Below are positions 26,391-36,211 of a DNA stretch of 64,000 bases, in pieces; position 1 is the first letter of the stretch; every line of letters begins with the position of its first letter. The stretch comes from Arthrobacter_J sp038199985 (lineage in GTDB: Bacteria > Actinomycetota > Actinomycetes > Actinomycetales > Micrococcaceae), in the NCBI GenBank assembly GCA_038199985.1, contig JBBPYK010000054.1:1-64000 (forward strand). Reading direction: 5' to 3'. The translations under genes and the position numbers were made by a program. The notes beneath the pieces are model-generated. The model saw only the letters and a list, made by a program, of their open reading frames with translations, had not been told where the DNA came from and did no database searches.

Positions 26391-27683
26391 TCACAGCCGG
26401 CCAGCTGCCTTCAACCTGATGTACATATCGGCTAGACGTGGTGCGAGTTCATGCGGTGTTTCGTCCACTATCTCCGCACCCATTTGTCTGATCCTGGCGG
26501 CGACAGCGGCGCGATCCAGTAGCGCTCGTTCAGCGGCCGCTGCCCGGTAGGTCTCCGCTGCTGTGTTCCGCTGCATCCTTCGCAGATCTAATTCGGGGTC
26601 CCGGACAGCTGCTACAACGACCATGTGTTTCGCCGTCAGGCTGGGCAGGACAGGCAACAGGCCCTCTTCGACTGCTCCCGCGTCCAAGGATGTCAACAAG
26701 ACCACCAGGGATCGATGAGATGAGACCTGATGAATTTGGCGAGGGACGCCCGACCAATCAGCCTCGATCAATTCCGGTTCTAGGGGTGCCATGGCGTTGA
26801 CAAGCTCGCTGAGCTGGTTCCCCTTGGCTGCAGAGTCCACTCTGGCTCGGAGACGCCGGTCGAAGGCAAGGAAGTCAACCCTGTCTCCGCCGTGCCGGGC
26901 CAGGACTGCCAGCAGCAGCGATGCTTCAATTCCTGTATCCAACCGCGGCTCGTCCTGAACCCGTACAGCAGAGGTGCGGGAGGTATCCAGAACTATGATC
27001 ACCCTTCTGTCGCGTTCGGGCCGCCACGTGCGCACCACAGTCTCACGTCGTCGGGCCGTTGCCCGCCAATCAATGGAACGGACGTCGTCTCCGCGAACAT
27101 AGTCGCGCAGGGAATCGAACTCAGTCCCAGCACCCCGCAGCTGAACGGCAGCGCTGCCGTTGATCTCACGAAGTTTCCTCAGCTTCGAGGGCAGATGCCT
27201 CTTCGAGTGGAAGGCCGGAAGAACCCGCAACGTAGCTGGCCTTCTCACAGTCCGTTGTCGGGCAGCCAAACCAAGCGGCCCGAAGCTCCTCAAGGTCACG
27301 TGGTGAACGTCGAGGTCCCCACGTCGTACTGGATGCAAGACGAAGCGCGCACGACGCTTCTCTGTTGGGGGAATGGTCACTCGGGAAGGAATGCCATTGG
27401 CGCCTGCTGATGGTTGCCAACCCTCCCGCACGGCGGTCCGCATTGTCCGTCGGCTCCGGTTGGTGATCGTCAGCGTGCTCTCGCACCATTCACCAAGCCT
27501 CACGCTCGCAGGAAGCACCCGTTCAACTTCTACACGGCGTAGCGATGCCGCAGCCAGCAAATCGATGGTCATGACCACCACGATGAAGAGAAGCCACCAC
27601 AGAATTGTCGATGCCCTCGGATAGAGAACGACCGCCAGTGCGCCCACCGCAACGAAAATTACCAACCGTCCAGAAATTGCCAT
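26391..27683 (-). CDS. DUF58 membrane protein with VWA-like domain
   Basis: A 430-residue protein with two N-terminal membrane helices (about 5-22 and 25-45), a beta-rich segment (VERVLPASVRLGEW to PVRRGDLDV), and the DUF58 core EFDSLRDYVRGDDVRSIDWRATARR (quoted in two parts: EFDSLRDYVRGDD and IDWRATARR). It continues into a VWA-like fold (VIIVLDTSRTSAV) whose metal-site motif is D-T-S-R-T, close to D-x-S-x-S. It lies five bases after the MoxR gene. MoxR AAA+ ATPases and DUF58/VWA proteins commonly work as a pair in assembling or activating other complexes; the client here is unknown. Confidence 0.9.
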   Translation of the reverse strand: MAISGRLVIFVAVGALAVVLYPRASTILWWLLFIVVVMTIDLLAAASLRRVEVERVLPASVRLGEWCESTLTITNRSRRTMRTAVREGWQPSAGANGIPSRVTIPPTEKRRARFVLHPVRRGDLDVHHVTLRSFGPLGLAARQRTVRRPATLRVLPAFHSKRHLPSKLRKLREINGSAAVQLRGAGTEFDSLRDYVRGDDVRSIDWRATARRRETVVRTWRPERDRRVIIVLDTSRTSAVRVQDEPRLDTGIEASLLLAVLARHGGDRVDFLAFDRRLRARVDSAAKGNQLSELVNAMAPLEPELIEADWSGVPRQIHQVSSHRSLVVLLTSLDAGAVEEGLLPVLPSLTAKHMVVVAAVRDPELDLRRMQRNTAAETYRAAAAERALLDRAAVAARIRQMGAEIVDETPHELAPRLADMYIRLKAAGRL

Positions 27684-27688
27684 GCGAC

Positions 27689-28696
27689 TTACCGTGGAAC
27701 GGGAACGGTGGCAAGAATGCTTGAGAGGACGTCGTCGACCGATACACCGTCCATCTGAGCCTCAGGGTGGAGGCTGATGCGGTGCCGCAGTGCGGGGATG
27801 GCGAGAACTTTCACATCATCGGGCGTGACGTACTGACGGCCGGAAAGCCACGCCCAAGCGCGGGAGGTGTTCAGCAGGGCAGTAGCCCCACGGGGCGAAA
27901 CGCCAAGCTGGAAGGACGGTGCAGCACGCGTTGCACGGACAACGTCCACAATGTAGCCGAGCACCTCCGGAGAAATCGTCACCTGGGAAACAGCTCGACG
28001 TGCCCGCGCCAAGTCTTCGGCGGATGCTGCAGGCCTCATACCGGCGGCTGCCAGATCGCGGGGATCAAAACCTTCGCTATGGCGGCGGATGACTTCGATT
28101 TCGTCGTCACGCTCGGGCAGGGGGAGCGTGAGTTTAAGCAGGAAGCGGTCCAGTTGTGCCTCCGGCAAAGGATAGGTGCCTTCATATTCAACGGGGTTCT
28201 GTGTGGCGGCGACAATGAACGGCTCAGGTAGGGGCCTTGAGATCCCATCCACGGAGACCTGCTTTTCTTCCATGGCCTCGAGCAGGGATGCCTGGGTTTT
28301 CGGTGGGGTTCTGTTGATCTCGTCCGCGAGGAGGATATTGGTGAAAACAGGTCCCTCTCGGAACGTGAACTCCTCTTTTCGAGAATCGTAGATCAGTGAC
28401 CCCGTGACGTCACCGGGCATGAGGTCCGGCGTGAACTGGATGCGTCGTGTGTCGAGGCTGAGTGCCGTCGACAGGGCGCGCACCAACAGCGTCTTGGCGA
28501 CGCCGGGGACCCCTTCCAAGAGCACATGGCCGTTGGCCAGCAACGCGATGAGCATCCCAGTGACGGCAGCATCCTGCCCGACGACGGCCTTCGCCACTTC
28601 GGTACGGACGTCGAGCAGCGCCTGACGCACCGGATCGTGCCCCTCCGGGCCGTCGTTGACCGGGGCAGCGGTTGGCGGGGACAGTTCCTGACTCAT
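27689..28696 (-). CDS. MoxR-family AAA+ ATPase
   Basis: A 335-residue AAA+ ATPase of the MoxR (AAA_3) branch. Walker A is EGVPGVAKTLL (about 60-70), Walker B NILLADEINRTPP, the sensor-1 region FIVAATQNPVEYEGTYPLPE, and the C-terminal lid begins SPRGATALLNTSRAWAWL. It is likely a chaperone-like activator acting with the DUF58 protein. ATG 28696 overlaps the DUF4350 gene stop by four bases, so all genes from 31801 down to 26391 appear to be one operon. Confidence 0.93.
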   Translation of the reverse strand: MSQELSPPTAAPVNDGPEGHDPVRQALLDVRTEVAKAVVGQDAAVTGMLIALLANGHVLLEGVPGVAKTLLVRALSTALSLDTRRIQFTPDLMPGDVTGSLIYDSRKEEFTFREGPVFTNILLADEINRTPPKTQASLLEAMEEKQVSVDGISRPLPEPFIVAATQNPVEYEGTYPLPEAQLDRFLLKLTLPLPERDDEIEVIRRHSEGFDPRDLAAAGMRPAASAEDLARARRAVSQVTISPEVLGYIVDVVRATRAAPSFQLGVSPRGATALLNTSRAWAWLSGRQYVTPDDVKVLAIPALRHRISLHPEAQMDGVSVDDVLSSILATVPVPR

Positions 28697-29892
28697 GCTG
28701 TGGCGACCTCTTTCTCTAGGGCTGTGAATTCCTGCGCCCAGCGAACCAGATCGGTTTCACTGGTGGGAGCTGGACGGTCAAGTATGACCGCAATGGTTTG
28801 GGGATCGCGGGACAGCGCGCGCGCCGTCGCGGCTACAATCGCCGCGACCTCTGGAGAACGACCGAGGCCAAGATTCCGAGTTATGCGGATAAGACTTGCT
28901 GAGCGCAGGTTCTCGGCTGCGCGGACGACTGCTTTGGAATCTTGGTAGAGGCGGGCACGCCCGTCGGCGGTTTCTGCGGACCGTACGACGACGGGGAGTC
29001 GTTCCGTCACAAGCGGGCCCATGCGGCGCCCACGCCAGACAGCGGCGAATGCAGCGACGATGAGGAGCCAAACAGCCAGGAGTCCTACCCATGGCGGAAG
29101 AAGAACCGTGGGGCTCTGCGGCTGGGCCGTAGCCTGCAGATCATTGACGGTTGGCTGGTACCAGACCAGGACAGGCTCCGAGCCGAGAACGTGCAAGGCC
29201 AGAGCCGCATTCCCATGATCGGTGATAGTGGCGTTATTCATCAGGCTCGGATTGCCGAGCACCGTAGTCGTGCCTGAATCCGTGACGACCAACGATCCAG
29301 CGCCCCGTTCTCCTTCGGCGGACAAGAAGCAGACGGTACCACCACGGTAGGCCTGACCACCTGCGGTAATGGTGCCAGCCGTTGTGGCCGCAGGAAAGGT
29401 ACAGCGAGCCGACAGACCCTGTCCCTCATCAGTGGACATTTGCCCCGCTTGTCGTACGTCCGGGGCCAGAGATTCCAGTTGATCGAAAGACGGTGCTGCC
29501 AGCACCGTCTTGCCGGCGCTTCCACTGGCCAATCGTCCAAGCTGGTCGGCATCCAACCACATAGACGGGTCACTGAGGAACAGAGTGCTCCGTTCGCCTG
29601 CTTTCTCAAGGTGCGCCACTGCGTCCTCGAGTGTTGTCACGCGTTTGATGTCGATGCCGCGATCTGTCAGGACTTGAGCGACAGCTTGCGCACCCTCAGG
29701 TGCTGGATTAGCAGGAGATAACGCTGTGCGGTCTTCCGACGTGCGTGTCAGAATCGTGACGACTGTAACTACCACCACGAGCAGTGCCAGAATGCCCCAG
29801 AACCTGATACTCCGCCAACGTGCCCCTCCACTGCTCCCAGCCGTTTCGGTCTTCTCGGCAGGGGGTGCCACGCCGAGACCCAAGGCCGTCAT
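28693..29892 (-). CDS. DUF4350 membrane protein
   Basis: A 399-residue membrane protein. A cytoplasmic stretch rich in Glu and Gly precedes the first helix (about 35-55, FWGILALLVVVVTVVTIL). The DUF4350 domain follows (NPAPEGAQAVAQVLTDRGID, TLFLSDPSMWLDADQLGRL), then a second helix (about 283-303, VGLLAVWLLIVAAFAAVWRG) and a cytoplasmic tail with YQDSKAVVRAAENLRSASLIR. ATG 29892 overlaps the DUF4129 stop by four bases; the frame extending to 30042 is not conserved. Function unknown; it travels with MoxR/DUF58 in actinobacteria. Confidence 0.85.
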   Translation of the reverse strand: MTALGLGVAPPAEKTETAGSSGGARWRSIRFWGILALLVVVVTVVTILTRTSEDRTALSPANPAPEGAQAVAQVLTDRGIDIKRVTTLEDAVAHLEKAGERSTLFLSDPSMWLDADQLGRLASGSAGKTVLAAPSFDQLESLAPDVRQAGQMSTDEGQGLSARCTFPAATTAGTITAGGQAYRGGTVCFLSAEGERGAGSLVVTDSGTTTVLGNPSLMNNATITDHGNAALALHVLGSEPVLVWYQPTVNDLQATAQPQSPTVLLPPWVGLLAVWLLIVAAFAAVWRGRRMGPLVTERLPVVVRSAETADGRARLYQDSKAVVRAAENLRSASLIRITRNLGLGRSPEVAAIVAATARALSRDPQTIAVILDRPAPTSETDLVRWAQEFTALEKEVATA

Positions 29893-30563
29893 GAAGGAAC
29901 CGCAAAGACAGAAGGAACGGACAGCCGGCTGCGGGCAGGTGCCTTGTCGAGCAGCTGGTCTACGGTCCGCCCTCGTTCGTAGTCTTTCGCGCTCGCGAAT
30001 CTTCCGCCATAGCGAACTTCGTTGAATCGGGACACGAGCCACTGAATGTCCTGGGTGCAGTCAGGGAAGCAAGCACCAAGCAATCCGGACACTTCAGCTG
30101 CTGTTCGGCCCGGCGCACGCTCGATCAGGGCGCGTTCCTCGGCGCTCCTGATCACAGCTCGAAGGAGCTCTGTCAGGGCTTCGTCGTATCGTCCGTCACC
30201 GGCGGCAGCAGCAGCCAAACTGCGGTGCCGGGATGCTTCCAGAACCCCATTGCCGGCAAAGACCTCACCAGGCAGGCGGGCCGCGGCATTCAACCGTGGT
30301 TTGATGAACCAGATAGCCAGGCCAATGACGGTCAGGGCAGCGAACCCAAGCAGCAGAACGCCGACATCGGAGTCCAGCGAGCGGACGCCGTCGAGCGCAT
30401 CCGTGAGCCATTCCAAAACAGCGCGCCAGAAAAGTTCCAGCGGTCCGGGCTGTGACTCCATGTAGGGAGTCTTGGCGAGTTCGTCAGTCAGCCATTGGCG
30501 CGCTTCATCCTCGTTCGGTGTTACCGCCGCATCAACTATGTATGCGGATGTCATTGCGGCCAT
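29889..30563 (-). CDS. DUF4129 membrane protein
   Basis: A 224-residue protein with an N-terminal helix-rich region (EARQWLTDELAKTPYMESQPGP), one clear transmembrane helix (about 67-88, VGVLLLGFAALTVIGLAIWFI), and the cytoplasmic DUF4129 domain: AAAAAGDGRYDEALTELLRA, RTAAEVSGLL and FNEVRYGGRFASAKDYER. The Y-G-x-R-x-A-S-x-x-D element is characteristic. It overlaps the preceding membrane-protein gene by 13 bases, so the two are closely coupled. Function unknown. Confidence 0.87.
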   Translation of the reverse strand: MAAMTSAYIVDAAVTPNEDEARQWLTDELAKTPYMESQPGPLELFWRAVLEWLTDALDGVRSLDSDVGVLLLGFAALTVIGLAIWFIKPRLNAAARLPGEVFAGNGVLEASRHRSLAAAAAGDGRYDEALTELLRAVIRSAEERALIERAPGRTAAEVSGLLGACFPDCTQDIQWLVSRFNEVRYGGRFASAKDYERGRTVDQLLDKAPARSRLSVPSVFAVPS

Positions 30564-31801
30564 GGGCCGGTGCTCTGGCCCGCCGGCGGCGTGTGTGGTC
30601 TCCCGTCCCGACGGACTGAGTGGCCGGGAAGGGCACTGGGCCCAGCCGCTGCCGCAGACTCGTGTTCCTTCATCAACGTGATGTCAAAGCCTTCGCGGCG
30701 AATACGCAGATCCACATAGAGCAATGACGTGACAGCGGCTTGGAACGCCAGACCGATCGCGGCAAAAACTGCTGTAATCAGAGAAGTCACGATTAACACT
30801 GGAATAGTCTGCGCGAAGGCCGCCTCGAGGCCTGCCTCAGAACCGCCGTTCATCGAAAAGGCCAGGCTAGCGATCATCGAGAGCGGTGTACTGATGATGG
30901 AGGCGATGACCTGGACAATGACGGTGGTCAACAACAGAATGCCGAAGGTTCGCCACCAATTACCTTTGACCAGTGTCCACGAGCGGCCTAGCGAAGCGAA
31001 TATGCCAGTTCCGTCCAAGATCAGGGCTGCGGGGGCCAGAGCGAGCTTCACCGTGACCCACACTGCGACCGCGAACAGTGCCAGAACGCTGATGATGACG
31101 ATAGCAATTGCTTGTTCTTCAAGGGCAATGACGGTCACGACCATGAGCAGAACGAACACCGCGAGAATGATCGTGGCTGCAGCGATCATCACCAAGCCGA
31201 GTCCGATCAGAGAAAGGATCTTCTTTCCGGCAATACGCCACACGGCGGTGAATCCGGTCTTAAGGTTGAGGATGGCCCGAGCCACCGGAATGACCAGGGC
31301 GCCCTGAAGCACCAGAACGGCTAGGGCGTTGATAAGTGACAGGACAGAAGCGCCGCCCATGATTGAGGCGGCCCATCCGAGTGCTTCGCTGTCATCTGCG
31401 GTACTCAGAGTCTCCAGCTGCTCTGGATTGAGCAGGAGCCCACCCAACAACGCCACAGTCAACAGTGACAGGACCACCTGTACGAGGACCGCGCTGCCGA
31501 ACGTGGCTGCTGCGTTCTTGCGGCACGCTTGAAATGCGCCGTCAAGAATTTCGCCAAGACCAAGTGGTCGGAGGGGGATGATGCCCGGTTTGGGCGGGGC
31601 CGTATACCCACCCGGGCGGGGTGGTAAGCGTGGGCCGTGAGCTCCCGGATAGCCGTCTTGAGCCGATCCAGGGACAGGTTGGGGCATACTCGGCTGGGTC
31701 GGTTGGGCCCAGGGGCCGTTAGGACCGGAACCGGGCCTCGACCATGGGTTCTGCTGCCCCCATGGTTGCTGAGGTTGTTGATGGTCCGGTGGCTGGCTCA
31801 T
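30551..31801 (-). CDS. Glycerophosphoryl diester phosphodiesterase membrane-domain protein
   Basis: A 416-residue polytopic membrane protein without a phosphodiesterase catalytic domain. The first 95 residues are Pro/Gln/Gly-rich (QQPWGQQNPWSRPGSGPNG), then IIPLRPLGLGEILDGAFQAC opens the GPDPase-membrane (DUF7544-like) domain with about six helices. AALILDGTGIFASLGRSWTL and NWWRTFGILLLTTVIVQVIA are typical. ATG 31801 has an AGGGGG ribosome-binding site; the longer frame to 31930 lacks conservation. It heads the MoxR/DUF58 operon and diverges from mtrA across 239 bases. Role unknown. Confidence 0.83.
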   Translation of the reverse strand: MSQPPDHQQPQQPWGQQNPWSRPGSGPNGPWAQPTQPSMPQPVPGSAQDGYPGAHGPRLPPRPGGYTAPPKPGIIPLRPLGLGEILDGAFQACRKNAAATFGSAVLVQVVLSLLTVALLGGLLLNPEQLETLSTADDSEALGWAASIMGGASVLSLINALAVLVLQGALVIPVARAILNLKTGFTAVWRIAGKKILSLIGLGLVMIAAATIILAVFVLLMVVTVIALEEQAIAIVIISVLALFAVAVWVTVKLALAPAALILDGTGIFASLGRSWTLVKGNWWRTFGILLLTTVIVQVIASIISTPLSMIASLAFSMNGGSEAGLEAAFAQTIPVLIVTSLITAVFAAIGLAFQAAVTSLLYVDLRIRREGFDITLMKEHESAAAAGPSALPGHSVRRDGRPHTPPAGQSTGPWPQ

Positions 31802-32040
31802 GATCCCCCTGATAGCGTCGACTGGGCTGGTGGACGTTCTGTCTCGACTATAGTTTCCCTCACCCAGTTTCCGGAATCGGTCTCGCTGACGGGAACATGG
31901 TGGTGCGCCAAGACGTTGGGATTCCTGCACGGGTTCGCGCTCGTATGACAGACTTCTAACACACTAGACGGAGCGGCGCACCCGTTCACCGCAAAGGCGG
32001 ATGTAGGTCGTCGGGGACGTTATTAAGAGACTATGGAGAT

Positions 32041-32718
32041 ATGAAGGCACGTATTCTGGTCGTCGACGACGACGAAGCACTGTCCGAAATGATCGGTATC
32101 GTTTTGCGCAACGACGGGTTTGATCCCGTCTTTTGCGCAGACGGTTCCAGCGCGCTCGAGGTGTTCCGCAATTCGAAGCCAGAGCTTGTGTTGCTAGATC
32201 TCATGCTCCCGGGCATGGATGGCATTGAGGTTTGTCGCTTGATCAGGGCGGAATCGGATGTCCCTATTGTTATGTTGACGGCTAAATCGGACACCTCCGA
32301 CGTCGTGCGTGGACTCGAATCCGGTGCTGACGATTACGTACCCAAACCTTTTAAACCCGCTGAGTTGGTGGCGCGTGTTCGTGCCCGGCTCCGCCCGGGG
32401 GATCAAAAGGCCCCCGAAACGCTGAGTATCGCCGACGTGCAGATTGACGTTGCCGGGCATTCGGTGACCCGAGGAGGCAAAAAGGTCTCGCTGACGCCGC
32501 TCGAATTCGATTTGCTGGTGGCGTTGGCTCGCAAGCCATGGCAGGTGTTCACCCGTGAGCTTCTGCTCGAACAGGTGTGGGGATACCGCCATGCCGCGGA
32601 TACCCGGCTGGTGAACGTCCACGTGCAGCGGTTGCGCTCCAAAATTGAGCAAGATCCCGAAGCTCCCGAGATTGTACTGACAGTGCGTGGAGTTGGCTAT
32701 AAAGCTGGTCAGGGATAG
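32041..32718 (+). CDS. mtrA: Two-component response regulator MtrA
   Basis: A 225-residue OmpR-type regulator of normal MtrA length. The receiver domain has the acidic pocket VVDDDE, phospho-acceptor Asp53 (LLDLMLPG), LTAKSD and Lys102 (PKPFKP); the winged helix contains LTPLEFDLLVALARKPWQVF and TRLVNVHVQRLRSKIE. With MtrB it controls cell wall metabolism, septation and osmotic responses in actinobacteria. A GGAG lies four bases before ATG 32041. mtrB follows after two bases, then lpqB, the universal actinobacterial order. Confidence 0.97.
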   Translation: MKARILVVDDDEALSEMIGIVLRNDGFDPVFCADGSSALEVFRNSKPELVLLDLMLPGMDGIEVCRLIRAESDVPIVMLTAKSDTSDVVRGLESGADDYVPKPFKPAELVARVRARLRPGDQKAPETLSIADVQIDVAGHSVTRGGKKVSLTPLEFDLLVALARKPWQVFTRELLLEQVWGYRHAADTRLVNVHVQRLRSKIEQDPEAPEIVLTVRGVGYKAGQG

Positions 32719-32720
32719 AC

Positions 32721-34412
32721 ATGTCCACCGCGGTGTCCGCACCAGCGGAAGGATCAGCACGCCAACCGAAGAGATTGCGTGCACGTTTAGGTAAATTGAG
32801 TGGGCAGATTGTTCATCGATGGCGGCGTTCATTGCAGTTCCGAACGGTCGTGGCCACTATCACTCTCGCAGCCATGGCCCTCATCGGCGTCGGCGCCTTT
32901 CTCTCGAGCCAGATTGCAGGCGCACTGTACCAAGAGCGCTTGCGGACATTGAGTGCGGAGTCCAATGAGGGTCTCTCAGACGTTCGGGAGATCTTCAATA
33001 GCACTGCCGCCAATGACAGTGAGTCCACAGTCAGGCTCGTCAAAGACACTCTACGGATCCTGGAGAAGACTGGGGCTGAGGCCCCTCGGCAGTATCTGCT
33101 GACGCCGCTCCCAGGGGATGAAAACAAGAACTATTACATGTCGCCATATTCGAGCGACACAGGGTTGGCCCCCGACGGCATACAGCTGACGAGCAGTCAG
33201 ATCCCCGAGCGCTTGACGGAAGCAGTGCATACGGGCGATGACTATTTCTGGTCGCCCATGTCCCTGTCCAGTGGCAACCGAGATATACCGGCGTTGGCCT
33301 TTGGCACAAAAGTCACGTTGCCGCCCGAGCGCACCGAGTATGCCCTGTATCTCATCTATGATCTTGGCTCCCTGCAAGACACACTCAACGAGATTCACGG
33401 CGTGCTGTGGATTGGAGGTGCCGTTCTGCTGGTGGTGATCGGAACCATTGCATGGTTTGTCACCCGCGCCGTCGTCGGTCCGGTGAGTCACGCCGCAAAC
33501 GTTTCAGAGAAGTTAGCCGCCGGGCACCTCGAGGAACGCATGGACGTCAAAGGTGAAGATGAAGTGGCCCGTTTGGGTGCTTCGTTCAACCATATGGCTG
33601 CCAGCTTGCAAGAACAGATCACGCAGCTCGCTCAACTCTCGAAGATGCAACAGCGGTTCGTTTCAGACGTTTCACACGAGCTGCGAACTCCTCTTACGAC
33701 GGTGCGGATGGCAGCTGAGGTTCTACACGAGGCACGCCGTGACTTTGACCCCGTCAATCGACGCTCTGCCGAGCTGCTCTATAACCAGGTTGAGCGATTT
33801 CAGGCTCTACTTGCGGACCTGCTGGAGATCTCACGTTTCGACGCCGGTGCCGCGGTCCTTGAAGCGGAGACTGCGGACCTGTGCGGGGTCGTCCGGAATG
33901 CTATTGAGGGAGCGCAGCCGTTGGCAGACAATATCGGCGCGGAGCTGCACGTTGTCTCGTCAGCAGCAAGATGTATGGCAGAGATGGATCCACGCCGAAT
34001 TGACCGCATCGTGCGGAACCTTATCCTCAACGCCCTTGAGCACTCAGAGGGCAACCCCGTCGACGTGACCATCGAGTCCGACGACGAAGCTGTAGCCGTC
34101 GCGGTACGCGATTACGGCATTGGTATGACCGCCCTCGAAGCCTCTCGTGTATTCGATAGATTCTGGCGGGCGGATCCTGCCCGCGCACGAACCACAGGTG
34201 GCAGCGGCCTAGGCCTGTCTATCGCGACAGAGGACGCCCGGTTGCATGGAGGGTGGCTTCAGGCTTGGGGCGCCCCCGGAGAGGGGTCCTGCTTCAGATT
34301 GACTCTGCCGAAAAAACAGGGAACGGTCCTGAAACGATCACCGATTCCGCTACTTCCAGGTACCTCCAGAGACACGGCGCTGACCGTCGGGGAGGACACG
34401 AATGTTCGTTGA
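32721..34412 (+). CDS. mtrB: Sensor histidine kinase MtrB
   Basis: A 563-residue membrane kinase. Two helices (about 42-66 and 228-250) flank an extracytoplasmic sensor, followed by HAMP (about 250-302), the phospho-acceptor His319 in VSHELRTPLTT, N-box NLILNALEHS, G1 DYGIGM, F-box FDRFWRAD and G2 GGSGLGLSI. It phosphorylates MtrA. A 30-residue basic N terminus and a 40-residue polar C terminus lie outside the core. The 3' end overlaps lpqB by 11 bases. Confidence 0.96.
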   Translation: MSTAVSAPAEGSARQPKRLRARLGKLSGQIVHRWRRSLQFRTVVATITLAAMALIGVGAFLSSQIAGALYQERLRTLSAESNEGLSDVREIFNSTAANDSESTVRLVKDTLRILEKTGAEAPRQYLLTPLPGDENKNYYMSPYSSDTGLAPDGIQLTSSQIPERLTEAVHTGDDYFWSPMSLSSGNRDIPALAFGTKVTLPPERTEYALYLIYDLGSLQDTLNEIHGVLWIGGAVLLVVIGTIAWFVTRAVVGPVSHAANVSEKLAAGHLEERMDVKGEDEVARLGASFNHMAASLQEQITQLAQLSKMQQRFVSDVSHELRTPLTTVRMAAEVLHEARRDFDPVNRRSAELLYNQVERFQALLADLLEISRFDAGAAVLEAETADLCGVVRNAIEGAQPLADNIGAELHVVSSAARCMAEMDPRRIDRIVRNLILNALEHSEGNPVDVTIESDDEAVAVAVRDYGIGMTALEASRVFDRFWRADPARARTTGGSGLGLSIATEDARLHGGWLQAWGAPGEGSCFRLTLPKKQGTVLKRSPIPLLPGTSRDTALTVGEDTNVR

Positions 34413-36120
34413 CTCACAGCGTGCAACGCAGCGGGGTCTGATCCTGTTTTTGGCACTCATCCTCTGCCTGACTGGATGTTCAGCCATTCCAACAGTAGGA
34501 CCGGTGGGAACCATCACCGCCGAACCTCAAGATGGATCCTTGGACATCACCCTGCCGTACAGCCCAAGAGGACCATCAGATAACGCTACGCCCAAGGAGA
34601 TTGTCGACGGCTTCATAGCTGCTGGGCGCGGCGTCCAAGAGGATTATCAGGTAGCCAGAGAGTATCTGGGCCCGAAGCTCAATGCAGCGTGGAGCCCCGA
34701 GGAAAGGGTTCTCATATATCGCGCTGAACCGAAAACGGTTCAAACGCCCAAGGACGAGAACGTACAAATTCAAGTCGAAGTGGTTGGCTCGATTAACGCC
34801 GTCGGTATCCGGAGCGACACCGCCGCTGGCACTACCGAAACCATTGATGCGCACCTCACGAGGAACAACAGCGGCCAGTGGAGGATCAGCGAAATTCCAA
34901 ACGGCATCCTGGTTCCCGAGGGGAGCGTCTCCACGCTGTTCCGGTCGCACAACCTGTACTTCTACAACAGCACCTACCGCTATTGGGTTCCGGATGTGCG
35001 CTGGTTCGTCAAGAGACAGGGTGTCACGGCCAACATCATCAAAACCATGCTCGCCGGGCCAGCACCGTATCTTGAGGGCGCTGTCGTCAGTGCGTTCCCG
35101 GAGGGCACTACGCTGCCGAGTAATTCGGTCCCCATTTCTTCTGGCGAAGCAACAGTGGATCTCTCTGCCGATATTCTGCAGGGTGCCACAGACGAACGTC
35201 TGCTGCAGATGAGACGACAGTTGGAACAGAACCTCTCGTCGCTCAACACGGTTTATTCGGTGGAGATGACAACGGGACAGTCTCCGGTGTCCATTGATGT
35301 CGCCGATACACCGGATCCTGTGGTCAAAAGTCCCTCGGTGGGAATTACCCAAATCGCTCTGCTAAAGAATGAGTTAACTTACTATCTAGGCGCGCAACCA
35401 GTTGCCATTCCGGACATTCCATCCATCCGAACGTGGAAGCCCAAGGACCCTGCTATCGCCTACGACTTGAAGACCATGGCCTTCCTCTCCGGCGACAGGA
35501 AGAAACTTCTGGTAACCGCACCGGATCAGAACGTACGCGTTGTCAGCCAGGGCCAGTCGAAGACAGCTCCGAGCTTCGATCCGATGAACTGGTTATGGCA
35601 TGCAGACTCTAGCGATGAAGGCCAGTACAGAGTTCATGCGCTACCGCCTGGGGGAGATTCCGCTAGTTCCGTGACCCTTTCCGCAGAGTGGTTGGGAGAC
35701 CGGGACGTCAAGGAGCTACGGATATCGCGCGATGGCGCACGGGCGTTGATAGTGGCCGAGCAGGCGGGTAAGAGCCAAGTCCTGTTGAGCGGAATTACAC
35801 GGTCCTCGGACGGTGTACCACGTGAGCTTGCGGTCCCTTACGAAGTCAGGACGAGCGGGCCGGTCGACGCAGCAAAGTGGGTCGATGAAACGACATTCGT
35901 TGTCATGGACGCCGACGACGACGCTCCAGTCAGTGCCGAGATCATCACTCTTGGATCTTCTCCTCAGGAGACAGCACCTCTGCAGGGAATGCTCGGAATA
36001 AGCGCTGGCACAGGAGATCAGGACATATTCGCAGCAACGGCCAAGGCTATTTATAGTCGCGTTGGAAATAGCTGGGTTGAGGGAACACCGGGAATCCGCG
36101 ATCCGGCTTTTCCCGGTTAG
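34402..36120 (+). CDS. lpqB: Lipoprotein LpqB (MtrB partner)
   Basis: A 572-residue lipoprotein with lipobox LTGC (about residues 23-26). The N-terminal LpqB domain (KEIVDGFIAAGRGVQEDYQVA) is followed by a GerMN domain (YRYWVPDVRWFVKRQG, GATDERLLQMRRQLEQNL) and a C-terminal beta-propeller-like half (LSADILQ, ELRISRDGARALIVAE). In mycobacteria LpqB binds the MtrB extracellular domain and modulates MtrA phosphorylation. ATG 34402 lies within the end of mtrB, so the three genes are co-translated. Confidence 0.95.
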   Translation: MFVDSQRATQRGLILFLALILCLTGCSAIPTVGPVGTITAEPQDGSLDITLPYSPRGPSDNATPKEIVDGFIAAGRGVQEDYQVAREYLGPKLNAAWSPEERVLIYRAEPKTVQTPKDENVQIQVEVVGSINAVGIRSDTAAGTTETIDAHLTRNNSGQWRISEIPNGILVPEGSVSTLFRSHNLYFYNSTYRYWVPDVRWFVKRQGVTANIIKTMLAGPAPYLEGAVVSAFPEGTTLPSNSVPISSGEATVDLSADILQGATDERLLQMRRQLEQNLSSLNTVYSVEMTTGQSPVSIDVADTPDPVVKSPSVGITQIALLKNELTYYLGAQPVAIPDIPSIRTWKPKDPAIAYDLKTMAFLSGDRKKLLVTAPDQNVRVVSQGQSKTAPSFDPMNWLWHADSSDEGQYRVHALPPGGDSASSVTLSAEWLGDRDVKELRISRDGARALIVAEQAGKSQVLLSGITRSSDGVPRELAVPYEVRTSGPVDAAKWVDETTFVVMDADDDAPVSAEIITLGSSPQETAPLQGMLGISAGTGDQDIFAATAKAIYSRVGNSWVEGTPGIRDPAFPG

Positions 36121-36211
36121 CCTGATTACCTGAAGTTTTCCACAACTACAGAGTCTAGGACGGACACTTCGTTCCTTGTACGGCATTGTGGGTAGGGTGG
36201 AGAATTCTTGG